Below, piece after piece: positions 16,712 to 25,793 of a stretch of DNA of 64,000 nt (position 1 is the first letter of the stretch; the number at the start of each line of letters is the position of its first letter). The stretch is from contig JAVBKS010000003.1 of the NCBI GenBank assembly GCA_031553935.1, positions 76,025-140,024 of the forward strand, read 5' to 3'. A program made the position numbers and the translations under genes. The stretch is from JAISDD01 sp031553935 (GTDB lineage: Bacteria > Bacillota > Syntrophomonadia > Syntrophomonadales > Syntrophomonadaceae). The notes below the pieces were generated by a model. It saw only the letters and a program-made list of their open reading frames with translations. It did no database searches and was not told the origin of the DNA.

Positions 16712-17860
16712 CTAATCTCTAAAAACAAAAGAATTTCTGGTCAGATATGATCGCCTGACTTTAAAAGTTACTTGGATTTGATTTTTGATTACAGGAAAAA
16801 CCGCATCCCAATTAGGAGATATTTGCGCCCAGAGAGCTGATTCTTGTTCACTTAATAATTGCCCCCAACCAAAAATATCGCTATTTAGTAATTGTGCTTT
16901 GTCAATACAAGAGCTGATCATATTAGCAATTTCCGAATTAGTCTGATTTTCGATTAGAGCATAGTTTTCTAATGTAAGAAGGTTCTCTCCTCCGCTTTGT
17001 TCATAGAAATTGCCTTCAGCGACTATATTAATTTGCATGGTAATATTATTATCCGTAATTACCGGTTTAATATTACAATGCGAGTTTAATAGCTCCAAGG
17101 TCACATAATATCGAGGATCATATGGGTTAGAAATGACAATTAAACCACTTGAAATTTCCTTTTTGCCAAGGAAACGAAATCCTTGGCTTTCGTAAGGGGT
17201 TAATTCCCCTACACTTTTTTCGCGTTTAAAAACTGACATACCGGATAGCTGAGCTTTTTCTTGCTCTCCTTGTTTAATGATTTTAACCTGAGGGAGAACC
17301 GGTTCTACTCCAGGAGCATTCAGTTTTTGCAAAAGGGTGCTTAAGGTTACCTTTTCATAAATGCCTATTTGCTTTTCCTGATTCTCAATTGAACCAATCA
17401 AAAGCATAGAAATATAAGGCTCGAAAAATGGTTTAACGTTTAGGATTTTTTGCGCCGATGTTTCTGAAGCTACTAATACTAATACATTATGTCTAATAGA
17501 TGGATTACGGGACAAGTAGTCAACAACCAGACTCATATCAGTTTGGCAGAGCTCTTCTCCTAAAATGAGAATATTTGAATGGCTCCACAATGGGATTTTA
17601 GGCAAATACAATGAGAGATTGCGGCTAGCTTCTCCGATGGTAGTACCTGAGGCTGAAGTAATTGTTGGTTTGATATCACGACTAGTTGAATTTTCTGGAG
17701 CAACGGGATCAGCTAATTCTACCGTCGCAATTATACTCCCATCCTTAAGATCAAAGCCCACTCCCAGAGGTATCATAGTATCTTCGACTTCTTGATTTTG
17801 ACAACCAAGCAAAGTAAGGCAGCAAAAACAGAGCATAATTTTTAATAATAGCTTTCTCAT
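16712..17860 (-). CDS. Spore germination lipoprotein, Ger(x)C family (first C subunit)
   Basis: 382 residues. The signal peptide ends in lipobox LLGC, followed by QNQEVED, a start typical of GerC. Conserved features are IGEASRNLSLYLPKIPLWSHSNILILGE, an FRFLGKKEISSGLIVI middle region and the C-terminal SDIFGWGQLLSEQESALW. The ATG overlaps the gerA stop codon by 4 bp (ATGA), implying coupled translation, with GAGGAA inside the gerA tail as its ribosome binding site. It is the outer-leaflet lipoprotein subunit of the receptor. Confidence 0.93.
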   Translation of the reverse strand: MRKLLLKIMLCFCCLTLLGCQNQEVEDTMIPLGVGFDLKDGSIIATVELADPVAPENSTSRDIKPTITSASGTTIGEASRNLSLYLPKIPLWSHSNILILGEELCQTDMSLVVDYLSRNPSIRHNVLVLVASETSAQKILNVKPFFEPYISMLLIGSIENQEKQIGIYEKVTLSTLLQKLNAPGVEPVLPQVKIIKQGEQEKAQLSGMSVFKREKSVGELTPYESQGFRFLGKKEISSGLIVISNPYDPRYYVTLELLNSHCNIKPVITDNNITMQINIVAEGNFYEQSGGENLLTLENYALIENQTNSEIANMISSCIDKAQLLNSDIFGWGQLLSEQESALWAQISPNWDAVFPVIKNQIQVTFKVRRSYLTRNSFVFRD

Positions 17861-19413
17861 TCGTCAGATTCCTCAATTGGGTCTTTATAGCGTATTTGAT
17901 TAACCATACCTTTTTGCCATGGGCGCTTATAATTGCGAAACCAAGGCCGTCTTACCAGAATATCCGTAATCTGTTCATTTTCAAAGGGAGCAAAGGGCGA
18001 TAAATAAGGAAGACCATAAGAAGATATTGAGCTCATTCTTATTATCAGGATAATAAGAGCACTCATTATACCTAAAAAACCAAACATTCCCGATGAAAAT
18101 AGAAAGAGAAAACGGATGATCCTAATGATTATTCCTGCATTATAACTAGGAATAACGAATGATGATATCCCTGTAAATGCAATCACAACAACCATTGGGG
18201 TAGATACTAGCCCAGCTCTTACGGCGGCATCCCCGATAATCAATGCGCCCACGATACTAACGGCTGAACCTACAGCTCTAGGGAGACGCAGACCGGCTTC
18301 GCGCAACAATTCAAAAGTGCATTCTAAGAGCAGAGCTTCTATGAAAGCCGGGAAAGGAACTCCTTGGCGTGAGGCTGCAATAGTAAATAATAAAGGTGTT
18401 GGGATCATTTCATGGTGATAAGAGATCATCGCAACATACAATGAAGGCAAGAGCAAGGAAATAAATAATGCCGCAATTCTTAGAAAACGAAAAAGCGAAG
18501 CAGGAATATAATTAACGTAATAATCATCAGAAGCATTAATAAACTGGGGGAAAGATATCGGCAAGACTAGTGCCATAGGAGATCCGTCCACCAGCAAGCA
18601 AGCTTTTCCTTCTAATAAAAATCCGCAAACCCTATCCGGCCGTTCCGTATGCAGTACTTGACTAAAAACAGTATAACGGTTCTCGCTAAGCAACTCAGCC
18701 AAATAACCGGTATCAAGAATGGCATCGATATTTATATTGCTTAAACGCTTGCGCAAAGTCTCCACTAACTGGTTGGGAGCAATATTGTTGACATAACAGA
18801 GACAAACATCAGTTTTCGATAAACTGCCAATACTAATGTTTTCGATTTTCAACTGACTGGTTTTTAGTCGGCGCCTAATCATAGCAGTGTTAAAACGTAA
18901 AGTCTCCGAAAAAGCCTCGTTCGGCCCAAAAACCGAAGATTCATTTTCAGGTAGTCCAATTGACCTTGTTTTCCATTCGCGAGTCCCAACGACAAGACCT
19001 AATTTTGAGCCGTCCATAATAAAAACAGTATCGCCAGAACACAGGTGATTGCTCACTTCGCCCATCGTTGTAATAACTTTGACTTCGGATACCGCTAAAA
19101 AGCGAGCTTTGAGAATATCAAAAAATTGGGCTGGAGTGCAATTGTTATCTCGTTCCAGTGACTTAGCTTCCCAAAAAAGTGACTTGAGCAGATTTTCCTC
19201 AATCTGCATTTTATTTACCAAACCGTCAAAATACGCAACCAGGCCGGACATGGGTGGTTGTGCAAAACTGATTTCTCGCTTAACAAAATCCGAACAACCA
19301 TTAAATAACTGATTCAAATCAGCAATATTATTAGCGAGCTTATAATCAATAGGCTTAGCATAAATTTGCTCGGGAGTAAAAGGAGAATCTGATTTTTTAT
19401 CTAAATAACGCAT
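17857..19413 (-). CDS. Spore germination protein GerA family, A subunit
   Basis: 518 residues. A soluble N-terminal domain (~300 residues) precedes about five membrane helices beginning near the RFLRIAALFISLLLPSLYVA segment, then a short cytoplasmic tail; this is the GerAA/SpoVAF family layout. The conserved RRRLKT, DGSPMALVLPI and RAGLVSTPMVVVIAFT blocks are present. A subunits form the pentameric core, reported as an ion channel. This is the only A gene beside two B and two C genes. AGGA lies upstream of the ATG. It follows the first gerB by 35 bp. Confidence 0.95.
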   Translation of the reverse strand: MRYLDKKSDSPFTPEQIYAKPIDYKLANNIADLNQLFNGCSDFVKREISFAQPPMSGLVAYFDGLVNKMQIEENLLKSLFWEAKSLERDNNCTPAQFFDILKARFLAVSEVKVITTMGEVSNHLCSGDTVFIMDGSKLGLVVGTREWKTRSIGLPENESSVFGPNEAFSETLRFNTAMIRRRLKTSQLKIENISIGSLSKTDVCLCYVNNIAPNQLVETLRKRLSNINIDAILDTGYLAELLSENRYTVFSQVLHTERPDRVCGFLLEGKACLLVDGSPMALVLPISFPQFINASDDYYVNYIPASLFRFLRIAALFISLLLPSLYVAMISYHHEMIPTPLLFTIAASRQGVPFPAFIEALLLECTFELLREAGLRLPRAVGSAVSIVGALIIGDAAVRAGLVSTPMVVVIAFTGISSFVIPSYNAGIIIRIIRFLFLFSSGMFGFLGIMSALIILIIRMSSISSYGLPYLSPFAPFENEQITDILVRRPWFRNYKRPWQKGMVNQIRYKDPIEESDE

Positions 19414-19448
19414 ATTTTTATCCTGGTTCTGCTTTTAGCAATAGTCTT

Positions 19449-20573
19449 TCAATTATTTGATGATTTATGTATGGAATTATAGCTTTGTATGGGATTGGGC
19501 TTAAACCAAGAAAATACAAATAGAACTAAGGGAATTATTATAAAGAATAAACCATTTAGGACCGGCATAATCTTAGATGACCAAATATAAATGCCAAGGT
19601 TATTTGGACTGATTAATATGGAAATTAGGGCAATGAGTAAAGCGGTTGTGGCACTTAAGATGCGGTAATCTGAGAGTTTAAACGTCAGTTTTAAGCTAAA
19701 GTTTCCAGCAAACCAGAATATACTTAAAGAATAAAAGACGCCGATAATCCAAAAAGCCACGAAAAATATTTCTATATTTTGGACAAAATCACCTATATGA
19801 GTATAGCGAATCAAGCTGAGAGTCGGAGAGGACAGAATATTTAATAAAGGAACTCCGATCGAACTGGTAATAGTAAACACATGTATGCTTTGGGTCAGAA
19901 TAAAAATAATTAGAAGTTTGTATAACGAAGATCGGATTTTTAGCTTTACCGGGAAATCAATGAAGTTTACAAATATAAAAACGACCATACCTTTGCCCAA
20001 GATACCACAAATACAGAAAAACGCCACTAAAATGTCGCTCCAATTCAAGTCATAAAGAAAAGGTTGCAGATTATCTAGCCGAAAACTTTGAATCAAGGAT
20101 ATAAGTGTGATTATTATGAAAAATGGCACCACAATTGCTATAACAATATGACAAAGACGGGCCAGATTAGTTATACTGTTTTTATTGCCAACATATCCCA
20201 AGAACATAAAAACTAGTATCATTACACTTATAGGAGTGTGAATGAGTAGATTCGACTTAGTAAATTCAACGAATACGCGCACGGTATAACCGCAGGTAAG
20301 AAAGAAAAAAAACGAATATAACAAAGCGATAGCCTTGCCAATAATCATGCCAAAATTGTCGTTTAACAGTTCGGGGAATGGGTTAGAATTTTTTATGATT
20401 ATTTGTCCATACATATAATAAAGAAAATAGCCGGGAATAATAGATGCCAAAATAATGATCCAAGTATTATTTAAAAGCAAATCAGTAAGTACTTGTACTT
20501 CAACTAAATAGGCCAAAGGAAAAACCAGCAGTATTAATAAACTTGTAATTTGATCTGTATTTATTTTATCCAT
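19449..20573 (-). CDS. Spore germination permease, GerAB/GerKB family (first B subunit)
   Basis: 374 residues, about ten membrane helices, Spore_permease family. The start MDKINTDQITSLLILLVFPLAYLVE matches the usual N terminus, with AGGAGA before the ATG. It is the first gene of a seven-gene minus-strand operon. The B subunit binds the germinant. No strong sigma-G promoter was found upstream; the best minus-strand candidate is ATATA-N18-CATTTAA about 80 nt before the ATG, with one mismatch in each box. Confidence 0.9.
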   Translation of the reverse strand: MDKINTDQITSLLILLVFPLAYLVEVQVLTDLLLNNTWIIILASIIPGYFLYYMYGQIIIKNSNPFPELLNDNFGMIIGKAIALLYSFFFFLTCGYTVRVFVEFTKSNLLIHTPISVMILVFMFLGYVGNKNSITNLARLCHIVIAIVVPFFIIITLISLIQSFRLDNLQPFLYDLNWSDILVAFFCICGILGKGMVVFIFVNFIDFPVKLKIRSSLYKLLIIFILTQSIHVFTITSSIGVPLLNILSSPTLSLIRYTHIGDFVQNIEIFFVAFWIIGVFYSLSIFWFAGNFSLKLTFKLSDYRILSATTALLIALISILISPNNLGIYIWSSKIMPVLNGLFFIIIPLVLFVFSWFKPNPIQSYNSIHKSSNN

Positions 20574-20935
20574 ATAATCTCCTAATTCTAATTCGCATTA
20601 AAATACTACTTTGATGCGAATCAGTGAATACTGTTTTCCCTGACATGACCTTTAAATGCGATCGAAATTATTTGCCTATATTTTCGAAAAGGAATAGTAT
20701 AAATAGCAAGAATACCTTTCCCAAATAAAGTCATAATTATTTGCCGGTGTCAAAAATGAGAAAAATTCACTGCCAAGGTTGGGGCACAACCGTTCGCAAG
20801 GGCGTAAAATAACGTATTGCTTGAGTTTTTTCTAGATTAATGGTAAAAAGTGAATAAAAGGGGATTTTGAGTTATATACTATTCCAAGAGAAAGAAACTA
20901 CTTTTTCATACTTGATAAAAGGAGGGATAAAATAA
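20574..20935. other. Divergent intergenic region between the ger operon and spoVT
   Basis: It contains an ATTCGCAT/ATGCGAAT inverted repeat (20591-20621), the 11-mer TTTAAATGCGA (20651), the 11-mer CGCAAGGGCGT (20795) beside a GGTTG/CAACC hairpin, and the spoVT promoter (20852-20881). The two 11-mers and the GCGAAT-type arms are shared with the region before glmU. No gene is visible. Confidence 0.5.
20852..20881 (+). promoter_or_regulatory. Sigma-G-type promoter of spoVT
   Basis: GAATA (5 of 5), an 18-bp spacer, and TATACTA (6 of 7 to CATNHTA). Transcription would begin near 20888, about 48 nt before the start codon. Bacillus spoVT is a known sigma-G target. Confidence 0.55.
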
Positions 20936-21499
20936 TTGAAAGCAACAGGTATAGTACGCCGAATAGATGACCTGGGAAGAGTGGTTATACCAAAAGAGAT
21001 TCGAAGGACGCTGCGCATTCGCGAAGGAGATCCTCTGGAGATTTTTGTAGATCGTGAAGGGGAAGTAATTCTCAAGAAGTATTCTCCGATCGGAGAATTG
21101 GGTGATTTTGCCAAAGAGTATGCAGATTCACTATATGAAGCCATAGGGCATATATCAATGATTGCAGATCGAGACTTTATTATTGCAACAGCAGGCGGTA
21201 ACAAACGGGAATTTTTAAGTAAATCTATTGGCAAAGCAGTAGAGAGAGCTCTCGAGGAAAGAACCACCTTAGTAATGAACGAAATGCAAGCATTGGATGA
21301 TGAAAACCTGCATATAATTCAAACCGATGATAGAGAATATACGATCAGATCACAAGTTATATCACCCATAATTAGTCAAGGCGATCCAATAGGAGCTGTT
21401 ATTATCGTTAGTAAAGAACAAGGCGTAAGATTAGGTGAAATGGAAGTAAAGCTTGCTGAAACCGCATCCGGTTTTTTAGCCAAGCAAATGGAGAGCTAA
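20936..21499 (+). CDS. spoVT: Stage V sporulation protein T, forespore transcription factor
   Basis: 187 residues. The N-terminal SpoVT/AbrB swapped-hairpin DNA-binding domain (KATGIVRRIDDLGRVVIPKE, residues 2-21, to about residue 50) is followed by a GAF-like domain of about 130 residues, the full-length SpoVT layout rather than short AbrB. TTG at 20936 is preceded by AGGAGGG. SpoVT tunes sigma-G-dependent genes, including germinant receptors; here it is divergent from a ger operon. A sigma-G-like promoter lies upstream and a hairpin terminator downstream. Confidence 0.96.
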   Translation: MKATGIVRRIDDLGRVVIPKEIRRTLRIREGDPLEIFVDREGEVILKKYSPIGELGDFAKEYADSLYEAIGHISMIADRDFIIATAGGNKREFLSKSIGKAVERALEERTTLVMNEMQALDDENLHIIQTDDREYTIRSQVISPIISQGDPIGAVIIVSKEQGVRLGEMEVKLAETASGFLAKQMES

Positions 21500-21520
21500 A
21501 TCAAAAGGCCCATTTTTTTG

Positions 21521-21571
21521 AGGTATGCAATCATACTTGAGAGCTATTCAAGTTATGCAAGCATACCTTTC
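21521..21571 (+). terminator. Terminator-like palindrome after spoVT
   Basis: AGGTATGC (21521-21528) pairs with GCATACCT (21561-21568), with an inner ATACTTGA/TCAAGTTAT stem, followed by a short T run. The long, nearly continuous hairpin ends the spoVT transcript or is a small mobile palindrome. Confidence 0.6.
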
Positions 21572-21708
21572 CTATTTAATACCAATTGACAAATCATCTG
21601 AATTAATAATGATATTTGCTGCGCTGTAATCGCCCAATATAGTGGGCCTGCAGATCAAAATGTGAATTATTTTAAGGGGGGAGATTTATTACTCCATTTA
21701 TTCTACTA

Positions 21709-21717
21709 TGGTATAAT
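21709..21717 (+). promoter_or_regulatory. Extended -10 promoter of the flippase gene
   Basis: TGGTATAAT, a TGn extension plus a perfect TATAAT, 30 bp before the start codon. No good -35 is visible. Confidence 0.5.
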
Positions 21718-21747
21718 TAACCTCACGTATTATAGGAGGAACAATAT

Positions 21748-23352
21748 GTGAATAAGAGTCAGACCTTCCTAAAGGGTGCATTAATACTTAGTATAGCAGG
21801 AGCAATAAGCAAATTTTTGGGAGCATTCTACCGCATTCCTTTAGCTAGGATGATTGGTGACGTCGGCATGGGATTATACCAGATGGCTTATCCCATTTAT
21901 ACTGTGGTTTTGGCATTAGCAACAGCTGGAGTACCGGTCGCATTATCATATATTATTGCCCGGAACGAAACCGAAGGAAGAAGTGGGGATACAAAGCGTA
22001 TATTTAGGATTGCTTTGGTAGTATTATTCTTGTTTGGCTTGGTTCTAACGGCTTTAGTTATGCTATTGGCGTCATTTTTATCCAAGCATGTCTTGTTTGA
22101 TCATAGATCCTATTATCCGATTATTGCAATTGCCCCCGCTATTTTTTTCTCCTGTTTATTAGCGGTGTTTCGCGGGTTTTTTCAAGGTTTCCAGAAAATG
22201 ATGCCAACAGCGGTCTCACAGGTCATTGAGCAAATTTTTCGCATAACGGCGATACTTGTGCTGGCGGCTATGTTGTTTCCTTATGGATTAGAGTATGCGG
22301 TATCTGGAGCTACTTTCGGGGCTGCAGTCGGAGGTTTTTTCAGTTTATTGTTCTTAATCGGCTTCTATTTTTACTTCAAAAGCAATCTGCATGTAGATAA
22401 TCCACTGCTAATAACCAGCGGCAAGTCTTACCAAGAGCTCTCTAAAGAATTCATCAGACTTACAATTCCGGTTTCATTAGGCGCGGTTGTATTACCGCTT
22501 GTTCAGGCTATTGATATGATAATTGTTCCCGGCAGGCTGATTGCTTTAGGGCTTTCAAATGCAACTGCATTATATGGGCAACTTACGGGGATGGCAGCGA
22601 TCCTAATCGGGCTGCCAACAATATTTACTATCTCGATTGCGACTAGTTTAGTACCTGCAATTAGTTCAGCTTTTGCGTCAAAGAGCAAAGATATTATTCG
22701 CAGTCAAATCAACACCGCTTTGAGGGCGGGAATGATAATATCCTTTCCATGTGCGGCCGGTTTATTTATCTTAGCATTTCCTATTTGCGATTTACTCTAC
22801 AAGGTTCCGGAAGCCGGAGTAGCTTTAGAGCCACTTGCATTTTCTTGTATTATTCTAGCTGCATTTCAGTTATCGAGCGCCGGATTGCAAGGAATAGGAC
22901 GGCCAGAGATTGCCATGCTGAACTTAGGAATTACTGGGATATTTAAGATAATATTTAATTATACGCTTACCTCTATTCCAAGTTTAAACATCAAGGGAGC
23001 CGCAATCGGAACGGTACTGGCTTTTCTAATCGGGGCCGGGCTGAATTTATATCAACTGCAGAGACTTACTGGGGTAGTGTACGAAAAGTACAGATTTATT
23101 AAAATGGCAGCCCTAACAGTGGTCATGGCTGGAATTGTTCATTATTTCTACTTGTTCTTAACTGCTACTAAAGGCGGAGCCAGTGTTTTAAAATACATTC
23201 CAAGCTTATTTAATCTTGAGGCTTCCGCGCGTATGATGTTTGTAGAAGCCACGATTGCAAGTATTGGAATCGGAGGATTATCATATTTATTGTTGCTGAT
23301 ACTGTTTAAAGAAGGGGACATACATTTTCTGCGCCAACTAAGGAACAAATAA
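21748..23352 (+). CDS. MOP-superfamily lipid flippase, SpoVB/YabM/MurJ-like
   Basis: 534 residues with about 14 membrane helices, of the polysaccharide biosynthesis (MVF/SpoVB) type. The N terminus KGALILSIAGAISKFLGAFYRIPLARMIG is the family signature. GTG at 21748 follows AGGAGG with an 8-nt gap. Members flip lipid-linked peptidoglycan or polysaccharide precursors across the membrane. The position after spoVT matches yabM in Bacillus. SpoVB in the strict sense acts in spore cortex synthesis, but the substrate cannot be told from sequence. Confidence 0.9.
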   Translation: MNKSQTFLKGALILSIAGAISKFLGAFYRIPLARMIGDVGMGLYQMAYPIYTVVLALATAGVPVALSYIIARNETEGRSGDTKRIFRIALVVLFLFGLVLTALVMLLASFLSKHVLFDHRSYYPIIAIAPAIFFSCLLAVFRGFFQGFQKMMPTAVSQVIEQIFRITAILVLAAMLFPYGLEYAVSGATFGAAVGGFFSLLFLIGFYFYFKSNLHVDNPLLITSGKSYQELSKEFIRLTIPVSLGAVVLPLVQAIDMIIVPGRLIALGLSNATALYGQLTGMAAILIGLPTIFTISIATSLVPAISSAFASKSKDIIRSQINTALRAGMIISFPCAAGLFILAFPICDLLYKVPEAGVALEPLAFSCIILAAFQLSSAGLQGIGRPEIAMLNLGITGIFKIIFNYTLTSIPSLNIKGAAIGTVLAFLIGAGLNLYQLQRLTGVVYEKYRFIKMAALTVVMAGIVHYFYLFLTATKGGASVLKYIPSLFNLEASARMMFVEATIASIGIGGLSYLLLLILFKEGDIHFLRQLRNK

Positions 23353-23378
23353 GCTGCAGCATAAGAGGAACAAGGGAG

Positions 23379-24155
23379 ATGAAGACTTTGAACGAACCTG
23401 TTAAGAATCTGGCCGAATTAATTAATACTATGAATCAACTCTTATCACCGCAAGGATGTCCATGGGATCGGGAACAAACCCATAAAACCCTTACTAGGCA
23501 CCTATTGGAAGAATCTTATGAGGTTATCGATGCGATCAATAATAATGATATGAGGCAGCTGCAAGAAGAATTAGGAGATGTATTACTGCAGGTAGTTTTT
23601 CATGCGGCCTTAGCAGAACGGGAAGGTTTTTTTGGTTTAGCTGATGTTATTGAAACTGTGAATCATAAGATGATAAACAGACATCCGCACGTATTTGGCG
23701 ACTTAAACCTTAGTACAAGCTCTGAGGTACTAGATCATTGGGAAGGGTTTAAAAAGAAAGAAGGAAAAAAGAAAATATTAGAAGGTATCCCGGCTATTCT
23801 TCCCGCGCTTTTGCGTGCTACCAAAATTCAGGAAAAGGCAGCGCAGGTTGGTTTTGATTTTCCTGAATTCAAAGGAGCCAAAGATAAGCTGGAAGAAGAA
23901 ATTTTAGAATTATCGCGAGCTGCAGATGATATGGAAGCCTTAGAAGAGTTAGGGGACGTATTGTTTTCATTAGTTAATATTGCTAGACTAAAATGCTTGG
24001 AACCGGAAAAGGCTTTACAAATTAGCAATGATAAATTTTCGCGGCGGTTTAATTATATTGAAGAAAGTCTAATTAAGATGCAAAAAGAGTTTAAGGAAAC
24101 CAGTTTAGAAGAATTGGATCAGTTATGGGAAGAAGCTAAACGGGTAAGTAAATAA
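23379..24155 (+). CDS. mazG: Nucleoside triphosphate pyrophosphohydrolase MazG
   Basis: 258 residues with two MazG domains. The first has CPWDREQTH, EESYEVIDAI and EELGDVLLQVVFHA (the EExxE...ExxD metal site); the second has EEILELSRAADD...EELGDVLFSLVN. It hydrolyses NTPs or dNTPs to the monophosphate and PPi. Bacillus YabN at this place carries an extra tetrapyrrole-methylase domain that is absent here. ATG at 23379 and TTG at 23388 are both possible, because GAGGA suits the first and AGGGAG the second. Confidence 0.95.
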   Translation: MKTLNEPVKNLAELINTMNQLLSPQGCPWDREQTHKTLTRHLLEESYEVIDAINNNDMRQLQEELGDVLLQVVFHAALAEREGFFGLADVIETVNHKMINRHPHVFGDLNLSTSSEVLDHWEGFKKKEGKKKILEGIPAILPALLRATKIQEKAAQVGFDFPEFKGAKDKLEEEILELSRAADDMEALEELGDVLFSLVNIARLKCLEPEKALQISNDKFSRRFNYIEESLIKMQKEFKETSLEELDQLWEEAKRVSK

Positions 24156-24248
24156 TCACCCAAAATATTAATTTTTGGAATAAAAAGAGGATTTAAAAAG
24201 AAACTCAGCGAATAGGCCTTAATAAAGTATTATTTGGGGGGTAATGTT

Positions 24249-24521
24249 TTGAACAAGACTGAATTAATTAGCGAAATAGCTGATAAGGCCATGATGACAA
24301 AGAAGGATACAGAGAAATTCGTAAATGCATTTATGGAATGTATTGAGGAAACTCTGAAAAACGGTGATAAAGTGCAATTAATCGGTTTTGGAACATTTGA
24401 AGTTAGAGAAAGACAAGAACGCACGGGCAGAAATCCACAGACAGGCGATGTAATCAATATACCGGCAACAATTGTACCGGCATTTAAAGCAGGGAAAGAT
24501 TTCAAAAGTGTTGTGAACTGA
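24249..24521 (+). CDS. HU-family DNA-binding protein
   Basis: 90 residues from TTG at 24249, with GGGGGG about 8 nt upstream; this gives the exact HU length with MNKTELISEIA at the start. The signature GFGTFEVRERQERTGRNPQTGD covers the DNA-binding arm and ends with FKAGKDFKSVVN. HU compacts and bends DNA without strong sequence preference. In Bacillus a paralogue, yabO's neighbourhood aside, lies elsewhere; here it stands between mazG and rqcP, a common arrangement in Clostridia. Confidence 0.96.
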   Translation: MNKTELISEIADKAMMTKKDTEKFVNAFMECIEETLKNGDKVQLIGFGTFEVRERQERTGRNPQTGDVINIPATIVPAFKAGKDFKSVVN

Positions 24522-24582
24522 TAAAACTGCTAAAAGAAAGTCATTTATGAACGATAGGAGCAACAATACTGGGAGATAGCTG

Positions 24583-24831
24583 ATGCGTTTAGATAAGTTC
24601 CTGAAAGTCTCAAGAATAATTAAGCGTAGAACCATTGCCAAGGAATTTGCAGAGAACGAAAGAGTTACGATCAACGGGAGGATTGCAAAACCAGCTAATG
24701 AAGTAAAGGTTGGAGATATTATTGCAATCAGAATCGGAGCTCGCTTAACAACCCTTGAAATCCTCGAAATAAAAGAAAGTGTTAAAGCGCAAGAAGCTAA
24801 AGACTTATATCGTATTATTAGTGAAGCATAA
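24583..24831 (+). CDS. rqcP: S4-domain RNA-binding protein RqcP (YabO)
   Basis: 82 residues, all S4 fold: RLDKFLKVSRIIKRRTIAKEF...VTINGRIAKPANEVKVGD. GGGAG lies just upstream of the ATG. Bacillus RqcP (YabO) binds the 50S-peptidyl-tRNA complex and works with RqcH in C-terminal alanine tailing of stalled nascent chains. The yabM-yabN-yabO order of Bacillus is kept as flippase-mazG-HU-this gene. Confidence 0.92.
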   Translation: MRLDKFLKVSRIIKRRTIAKEFAENERVTINGRIAKPANEVKVGDIIAIRIGARLTTLEILEIKESVKAQEAKDLYRIISEA

Positions 24832-24874
24832 GGCATAGCTTAATTTTTCTATTAATGGGAGGGAGGGGTGCTGC

Positions 24875-25615
24875 TTGAGTGAATCTCATGGTAAGGATTG
24901 GCATCTGATAATTGTAGCTGGTATCATAGCCATAGGTTTCGTCATTTCAGCATATCTGCTAGGTAATAGCTTTGTAAAAGCGAGGGTTGCCGATAATATA
25001 ACGGTTACCGGCTCAGCTAAGCAACAGATTAAATCGGATTTAGCAACTTGGAACGGGTTTTTTAGTGCAACGGCCCCACAATTGACTGGAGCATATGAGC
25101 AGCTCACTGTTGCTCAAGCTAAAGTAAAGGCATATCTAATTGAAAAAGGCGTGCCCGAAAACGAAATAGTTTTTAACGCTATTAATACTTCGACCAGAAA
25201 CGAAATTCTTCCAAGTGGGCAATATACCAATAAAATCGAGAGTTATGAATTGAGTCAGAATGTATCGATAAGTTCTGCTGATGTTGACAAAATAACCGAG
25301 ATCTCTAGACAAGCAACCGAACTAATAAATCAAGGGGTTCAATTTCAGTCGAATCCGCCCCAGTATTTTTATACTAAGATAGCCGACTTGAAAATCGAAA
25401 TGATTGGTTTGGCCACGCAGGATGCATTTAAGAGAGCTGAACAAATTGCCAGTAATACCAATGGCAGAGTTGGCAGTTTGCGAGTTGCAAGAATGGGAGT
25501 ATTTCAGATTACCCCACTGTACTCCAATGAAATTTCCGATTACGGTATTAACGATACTAGTTCACTGGAAAAAGAAATCACCGCAGTCATGAATTGTGAT
25601 TTCGAGATAAAATAG
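24875..25615 (+). CDS. SIMPL (DUF541) domain protein, membrane-anchored
   Basis: 246 residues starting at TTG behind GGGAGGGAGGGG. One N-terminal membrane helix (residues ~12-30) is followed by an exported SIMPL domain: ADNITVTGSAKQQIKSDLATWNG, YLIEKGVPENEIV, and a C-terminal NCDFEIK. SIMPL proteins are found in periplasm or cell surface across bacteria, with oxidative-stress or hydrolase-related roles reported but no general reaction. It sits 43 bp after rqcP and ends before a bidirectional terminator. Confidence 0.88.
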   Translation: MSESHGKDWHLIIVAGIIAIGFVISAYLLGNSFVKARVADNITVTGSAKQQIKSDLATWNGFFSATAPQLTGAYEQLTVAQAKVKAYLIEKGVPENEIVFNAINTSTRNEILPSGQYTNKIESYELSQNVSISSADVDKITEISRQATELINQGVQFQSNPPQYFYTKIADLKIEMIGLATQDAFKRAEQIASNTNGRVGSLRVARMGVFQITPLYSNEISDYGINDTSSLEKEITAVMNCDFEIK

Positions 25616-25704
25616 CACTTATATACTTAATTAGTCCAATATTTTTAAATGGATAGAAAAACAGAGAAAATCATTGATTTAGCAGAATTACGATATATAA
25701 AACC

Positions 25705-25745
25705 AAATGGAGCAGGCGCAAATGATAAGCTACTGCTCCATTTAT
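25705..25745. terminator. Bidirectional rho-independent terminator
   Basis: A perfect 11-bp stem, AAATGGAGCAG (25705-25715) and CTGCTCCATTT (25733-25743), with a 17-nt loop, lies between convergent genes. Confidence 0.85.
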
Positions 25746-25793
25746 ATTAGATAGTAAACAAATACTGACGTACAATAATTGCTTAAATCGCTG

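Noticed and set aside
20600..20700. Sigma-G promoter of the ger operon on the minus strand
   Set aside because: ATATA-N18-CATTTAA has one mismatch in each box and lies far from the start codon; mentioned only in the gene entry.
24378..24836. 152-codon frame antisense to HU and rqcP
   Set aside because: Both plus-strand genes are certain; the frame is a shadow.
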